Origin: Ancylobacter sp. Lp-2
Lineage (GTDB): Bacteria > Pseudomonadota > Alphaproteobacteria > Rhizobiales > Xanthobacteraceae
Assembly: GCF_020523795.1 (NCBI RefSeq)
Contig: NZ_JAJALI010000010.1
Span: 1-64,000, forward strand
Reading direction: 5' to 3'
DNA length: 64,000 nucleotides
In this document: one piece after another, positions 60,106 through 64,000 of the stretch
Layout: each line of letters opens with the position of its first letter
Numbering within the stretch: position 1 is the first letter of the stretch
Notes under the pieces: generated by a model
What the model was told of the DNA's origin: nothing
Databases searched by the model: none
The model's input: only the letters and a program-made list of their open reading frames with translations
Position numbers and translations under genes: made by a program

Positions 60106-62370
60106 ATGACGAAGATGAAGACGCTTAGGCCCTCGGTATCCGGGGCTGCCTTGACCACCGGCTTGGCAATGACCATGTCGGCGATCCCGCTGCTGGGCGC
60201 GCAGGCCCAGCAGGCTACGTCGACGCCGAACGCAACGGAAGAACTGCCCACCGTCACCGTCGAGGGCGACAACGCGCCGGCGAACGCGCTGGAGGGCTCT
60301 ACCGGCCTCTCGCGCATGCCGGGCACGATCCAGGACACGCCGCAGACCATCACCGTCATCTCTCAGGAGACGATGCAGCAGCAGGGCGTCACCACGCTCG
60401 AACAGGCGCTGCGCAACGTTCCCGGCGTCACCGCCTCGTCCGGCGAGGGCAATGGCGGCATGAATGGCGACCAGTTCCGCATTCGCGGCTTCCAGGCCAA
60501 TGGCGACATCTATGTCGACGGCCTGCGTGATTTCGGCTCCTACACCCGTGACAGCTTTGCCTTCGAATCCGTCGAGGTGTTCAAGGGCTCGTCGTCCGAG
60601 AATTTCGGCATGGGCACGACCGGCGGCGCGATCAACATCACCCAGAAGCAGGCACATCTGGGCGACAAGTACGATTTCGAGGGGCAGATCGGCAACGGCC
60701 CGCTCTACCGCGTCGTCGGCGACGTCAACAAGCAGATCGACGACACCACCGCCGTGCGTTTCGTCGGCATGTATACCGAGCAGGATCTTGTCGACCGCGA
60801 CTACGTGTACAAGGACCGCTACGGCTTCCTCGGTGCGGTCGGCTTCGGTCTCGGCACCGACCAGACCCTGCACCTGAATATCTTCTACCAGGACGGCGAC
60901 GGCCAGACCGACATGGGTGTGCCGTTCGCCACCCGCAGCACCGGCGTTTCCCTGCCGGTGACGGAGTATCCCGGCGTGTCGCGCTCCAACTACTATGGCA
61001 AGGAGACCGACAAGGATAATTACGACGTCACCATGTTCACCGCGAAGTATCGCAACGAGGTGAACGAGTGGCTGACCGTCACCAATGACAGCCGGCTAGC
61101 TTATTACAACCGCTACTATACTCAGTCGGCGGCGTCCTGTGCGGCTGCGACCTGTGGCATGTCGGTGATCAACGGCAATGCGAATGTGCCGTATGCCCTC
61201 GGTGGCCCGGCGGGCTTCGATCAGGATACCTATGGCGGCCAGAACATCACCACCGCCATCGCCGATGTCACGATCGGAGGGTTCCGGAACCAATTCGTGG
61301 CCGGCGTCGACTTCTATTTCCAGAACGACTCCCGCAGTTACCTGACCAATTCCGGGGCGAAGACCGTCGGCACGGTCGCCGATCCGTCTTTCTACAATCC
61401 AGACAGCTTCTATGTTTACGACAGCGGCCTGAATCTGCGCCGCTCCCAGGCAACCAATTCGGCGATCTTCGCCTCGGACCGCTTCTGGTTCGTCGATACG
61501 CTGTCGTTGCTCGCCGGTGGCCGTTTCGACAACTACAACATCGATTACGAGACCACGAGCACAGGTGGTCGGGCGCCTTCGGCTAATGTTCCCGGTTGGT
61601 CGGATTACGATTCGCACTCCAGCTTCTTCAGCCCGAGCCTCTCGCTGATCTGGGAGCCGACCAAGGAGCAGACCTACTACGTGTCCTGGGGCAAATCCTA
61701 CACGCCGCCGGGCGGCAATGTCGCGGTTACCCCGAACCCGCTGAGCAGCACGTCTGCCACCGAGCCGGAATCGAACGAGACCACGGAGATCGGTGCCAAG
61801 CTCTCGCTGCTTGACGGCAAGATCGGCCTGACCGGTGCGCTATTCCGCACAATCAAGGGTAATGCGTACTACGATCTCGGCAATGGACTTTACCAGCCGA
61901 CCGGTGACCGGCAGCGCGTGCAGGGTGTCGAACTCGGCGCGACCGGAAACTTGACGGATGCCTGGACGATACAGGCGGCTTACACTTATCTCGATAGCGA
62001 GGTCACCTATTCCCCTCCTGCAACGGCCGCGACCATCGGCAACGAGGTGAACTACGCTCCGCGTAATTCGGCCTCGATCTGGACCACTTACGACGTCGCC
62101 AAGCACTGGCTGACCTCGATCCCCGGCGAACTGCTGGTCGGCGGTGGCATCACCTATTCCGATGGCTACTACACCAATACCGCCAACACCTCCTGGATCC
62201 CGGAGACCTTCTCGCTCGACGCGCTGATCTCCTACAAGCAGGGCAACTACCGCTTCGCGGTCAACGGTTACAACCTGACCGACGAACTCAATTACGTGGC
62301 AGGCTTCAACAACCGCGCTGTGGTGGGTACCGGCCGTGCCGTCGTGTTCACTGTGGGCGCCACCTTCTAA
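60106..62370 (+). CDS. TonB-dependent siderophore receptor, PiuA/Fiu-like
   Basis: 754 residues from the ATG at 60106 (AGGGG nine bases upstream; an ATG at 60076 and one at 60115 are alternatives). Signal peptide ends near LLGAQAQ. Plug segments MPGTIQDTPQTITVISQET, LEQALRNVPGVTASSGEGNG, GDQFRIRGFQANGDIYVDGLRD and VEVFKGSSSENFGMGTTGGAI, and a barrel ending FTVGATF. Catecholate siderophore receptors of this class are iron-repressed. The 59837-60105 gap upstream is AT-rich like that of the 24456 receptor. It is followed by a terminator and a piuC gene. Confidence 0.95.
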   Translation: MTKMKTLRPSVSGAALTTGLAMTMSAIPLLGAQAQQATSTPNATEELPTVTVEGDNAPANALEGSTGLSRMPGTIQDTPQTITVISQETMQQQGVTTLEQALRNVPGVTASSGEGNGGMNGDQFRIRGFQANGDIYVDGLRDFGSYTRDSFAFESVEVFKGSSSENFGMGTTGGAINITQKQAHLGDKYDFEGQIGNGPLYRVVGDVNKQIDDTTAVRFVGMYTEQDLVDRDYVYKDRYGFLGAVGFGLGTDQTLHLNIFYQDGDGQTDMGVPFATRSTGVSLPVTEYPGVSRSNYYGKETDKDNYDVTMFTAKYRNEVNEWLTVTNDSRLAYYNRYYTQSAASCAAATCGMSVINGNANVPYALGGPAGFDQDTYGGQNITTAIADVTIGGFRNQFVAGVDFYFQNDSRSYLTNSGAKTVGTVADPSFYNPDSFYVYDSGLNLRRSQATNSAIFASDRFWFVDTLSLLAGGRFDNYNIDYETTSTGGRAPSANVPGWSDYDSHSSFFSPSLSLIWEPTKEQTYYVSWGKSYTPPGGNVAVTPNPLSSTSATEPESNETTEIGAKLSLLDGKIGLTGALFRTIKGNAYYDLGNGLYQPTGDRQRVQGVELGATGNLTDAWTIQAAYTYLDSEVTYSPPATAATIGNEVNYAPRNSASIWTTYDVAKHWLTSIPGELLVGGGITYSDGYYTNTANTSWIPETFSLDALISYKQGNYRFAVNGYNLTDELNYVAGFNNRAVVGTGRAVVFTVGATF

Positions 62371-62431
62371 GGGTGGGTCTTCCCTGACCTCTTCACTCGG
62401 CTGACGCTCCCATCGGAGTGTCCGCCACTTT

Positions 62432-62460
62432 CGGCCCCGCTTGCGGGGCCGCTTTCTTTC
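62432..62460 (+). terminator. Rho-independent terminator after the TonB receptor gene
   Basis: GC stem CGGCCCCGC with GCGGGGCCG and a T-rich tail (CTTTCTTTC), 61 bases after the stop and 13 bases before piuC. Strong stem; it could attenuate rather than stop read-through into piuC. Confidence 0.8.
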
Positions 62461-62472
62461 GAGGTTTGTGCC

Positions 62473-63156
62473 ATGCTCGTGACCATTCCCGACGTGTTGA
62501 CCCGCGATGAGGTCGCCTATTGCCGCCGCGTGCTGGAATCCTCGCAATGGGTGGACGGACGTGCCACCGCCGGCGTGCAGGCGGCGAAGACCAAGAACAA
62601 TCTGCAGATTCCCGAGGACTCCAAGGAGGCCCGCGAGCTCGGCGACATCATCCTGCGGGCGCTCGGCCGCAATCCGGTGTTCAATTCCGCCGCCATGCCG
62701 CTGCGCGTGCTGCCGCCGATGTTCAATCGCTACGATGTCGGCATGGAGTTCGGCGCCCACGTCGATAGCGCCATCCGCGCCATTCCCGGCACCGGCATGC
62801 GGATGCGGGCGGACGTGTCGAGCACGCTCTCGCTCACTGATCCGGAGGAATATGACGGCGGCGAGCTGGTCATCGAGGATACGTTCGGCGGCCAGGAGGT
62901 GAAGCTGCCGGCCGGCCACATGGTGGTCTATCCGTCGAGCAGCCTGCACGCGGTGCGCCCCATCACCCGCGGCAGCCGCTGGGGGAGCTTCTTCTGGACC
63001 CAGTCGATGATCAAGGATGATGGCCGCCGCGCGCTGCTCTACGATCTCGACGTCGCCATCATGCAGACCCGCGAGGCGGTGCCGATCGATTCACCCGCCG
63101 TGCTGTCGCTGACCAACGTCTATCACAACCTGCTGCGGCAATGGGTCGAGATGTGA
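62473..63156 (+). CDS. piuC: PiuC-type Fe(II)/2-oxoglutarate-dependent hydroxylase (PKHD type)
   Basis: 227 residues, equal to the family length. [10 protein letters not shown] provides the His-x-Asp iron ligands, [18 protein letters not shown] the distal histidine and the 2-oxoglutarate-binding arginine. PiuC genes commonly follow catecholate TonB receptor genes and are iron-repressed. The substrate is unknown. Confidence 0.95.
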   Translation: MLVTIPDVLTRDEVAYCRRVLESSQWVDGRATAGVQAAKTKNNLQIPEDSKEARELGDIILRALGRNPVFNSAAMPLRVLPPMFNRYDVGMEFGAHVDSAIRAIPGTGMRMRADVSSTLSLTDPEEYDGGELVIEDTFGGQEVKLPAGHMVVYPSSSLHAVRPITRGSRWGSFFWTQSMIKDDGRRALLYDLDVAIMQTREAVPIDSPAVLSLTNVYHNLLRQWVEM

Positions 63157-63255
63157 GGCGGCCGGCCAGGCTTCCCCTGCGGTCGGATTGACGTCGTGGC
63201 GGCGGGCGCTATCTCTCGCCGGTTCTTCCCGCGAGAGATTGTCCAGAGAGGCCCG

Positions 63256-63618
63256 ATGCCCGCGCTCACGTCGCTGTTTCCGCCCGCGCTGCTGCCGATC
63301 CTGCTGCTCACCGCCTCCAACATCTTCATGACCTTCGCCTGGTACGGTCATCTCAAATACAAGTCGTCGCCACTGGTCATCGCGATATTGGCGAGCTGGG
63401 GCATCGCGCTGTTCGAGTACTGCCTCGCCGTGCCGGCCAACCGCTACGGCTCGGCCGTCTATGCCACCGCCGAGCTGAAGACCATGCAGGAGGTGATCAC
63501 CCTGGTGGTGTTCGCCGGCTTCTCGGTGTTCTGGCTGAAGGAACCGCTCGGCTGGAACCACGCCATCGGCTTCGCTTTCATCGCGCTGGGGGCGTGGTTC
63601 ATCTTCCAGAAGTGGTAG
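63256..63618 (+). CDS. DUF486-family small membrane protein (DMT-like)
   Basis: 120 residues from the ATG at 63256 (GAGAGG upstream; the frame continues 20 codons upstream without a site). LPILLLTASNIFMTFAWYGHLK, the YCLAVPANRYG motif and LKTMQEVITLVVFAGFSVFWLKE are the DUF486 signature; four transmembrane helices. Function unestablished; distantly like drug/metabolite transporters. Confidence 0.92.
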   Translation: MPALTSLFPPALLPILLLTASNIFMTFAWYGHLKYKSSPLVIAILASWGIALFEYCLAVPANRYGSAVYATAELKTMQEVITLVVFAGFSVFWLKEPLGWNHAIGFAFIALGAWFIFQKW

Positions 63619-63627
63619 GCGACGGGC

Positions 63628-64000
63628 TCATTCCCCCGGCGCGAGGCGTAGCAGGCGCCCCTGGCCGGGATCGTCGGTGAGCAGCCACAGCGCCCCGTCC
63701 GGCCCTTGCCGCACGTCGCGGATGCGTTCGCCGAGCTCGGTGAGCAGTGCCTCCTCCTCGACCACGCGCTGGCGGGAGGGATCGAGCTTCAGCCGCACCA
63801 GCCGGGTCCCGGAGAGCCCGCCGGTGAACAGATCGCCCTTCCAGCGCGGGATGAGGCTGCCGGTGTAGAAGGCGAGCCCGGCCGGCGAGATCGACGGGTC
63901 CCAATATTTCACCGGCTGCTCCATGCCCGGCTTGGCGGTGCCTTCGCCGATGGTCGCGCCGGAATAGTCGCGCCCATAGGTGATCACCGGCCAGCCGTAA
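63628..64000 (-). CDS. PQQ-dependent aldose sugar dehydrogenase-type protein, C-terminal part (5' end outside window)
   Basis: The frame runs off the right edge of the window; about 124 residues are visible. YGWPVITYGRDYSG, QPVKYWDPSISPAGLAFYTG, PRWKGDLFTGGLSGTRLVRL and IRDVRQGPDGALWLLTDD are the C-terminal beta-propeller motifs of YliI/Asd-type soluble aldose dehydrogenases. The visible part is complete to its stop and shows no damage. Confidence 0.93.
   Translation of the reverse strand, partial: YGWPVITYGRDYSGATIGEGTAKPGMEQPVKYWDPSISPAGLAFYTGSLIPRWKGDLFTGGLSGTRLVRLKLDPSRQRVVEEEALLTELGERIRDVRQGPDGALWLLTDDPGQGRLLRLAPGE

Overview
High-GC chromosomal DNA of an alphaproteobacterium, most likely of the Hyphomicrobiales and possibly near Xanthobacteraceae/Ancylobacter-type bacteria. 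This is inferred from codon and GC style, the Tat-exported binding protein, opine/D-amino-acid-type catabolic clusters, the cobalamin-riboswitch metE and the DUF6538-type integrase. No rRNA or species-specific marker is present, so the genus call is a guess.

Layout. 1-6.4 kb: the 3' end of bamA, an OmpR/EnvZ-type two-component pair divergent from an LTXXQ (Spy-like) periplasmic protein, and a TolC-type outer-membrane channel; together an envelope-oriented block. 7.2-17 kb: a LysR regulator and a colinear, partly overlapping nine-gene operon: oligopeptide/opine-class ABC importer (binding protein, two permeases, two ATPases), a RidA-type imine deaminase, and a three-part oxidase (2Fe-2S subunit, FAD/NAD subunit with BFD cluster, DAO-type subunit). 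It looks like uptake and oxidative deamination of an amino-acid derivative. 17-22 kb: decayed DNA holding an L,D-transpeptidase-fold lipoprotein that has lost catalytic residues, the C-terminal half of an aminotransferase, an old-yellow-enzyme reductase and a frameshifted phage-type gene fragment. 22-29 kb: a TonB-dependent siderophore receptor, a double-hotdog thioesterase overlapping metE, a cobalamin riboswitch with an upstream 10+10 bp palindrome, and a spermidine-synthase-like protein. 29.7-36 kb: a phage gene remnant, then an IclR-RidA-polar amino acid ABC transporter operon divergent from a D-threonine-aldolase/D-serine-dehydratase-type PLP enzyme, followed by a frameshifted FAD oxidoreductase remnant.

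36-56.4 kb is a compound mobile region at a tRNA gene with anticodon CAT. An 18-bp direct repeat of the tRNA 3' end occurs at 42534 and 56296. It delimits a 13.8-kb element with its own integrase next to the tRNA, a ribbon-helix-helix protein, a terminase-like set in which the ATPase and the RNase H-like nuclease are separate genes, an unknown 448-aa protein, a type IIG restriction-modification enzyme with an AT-rich specificity region, a serine resolvase with an upstream dyad, and a HipA-like kinase/DUF3037 pair. A palindrome of the type TTGCAACCGGTTGCAA recurs about seven times in this element and was not noticed elsewhere. No capsid, portal or tail genes are visible, so it resembles a phage satellite or defence-carrying island rather than a prophage. 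To its left (36.1-42.5 kb) lies a second integrase-bearing element with a RepA-like ATPase and a run of nine TGGAA repeats in mostly 11-bp steps, suggesting serial insertion at the same tRNA.

56.5-64 kb returns to chromosomal genes: a SIMPL protein, a diacylglycerol-kinase-type lipid kinase, a small membrane protein, and an iron block (Sel1-repeat protein, a second TonB receptor closely related to that at 22-24 kb, and a PiuC-type hydroxylase), then a DUF486 membrane protein and the 3' part of a PQQ-type sugar dehydrogenase running off the window.
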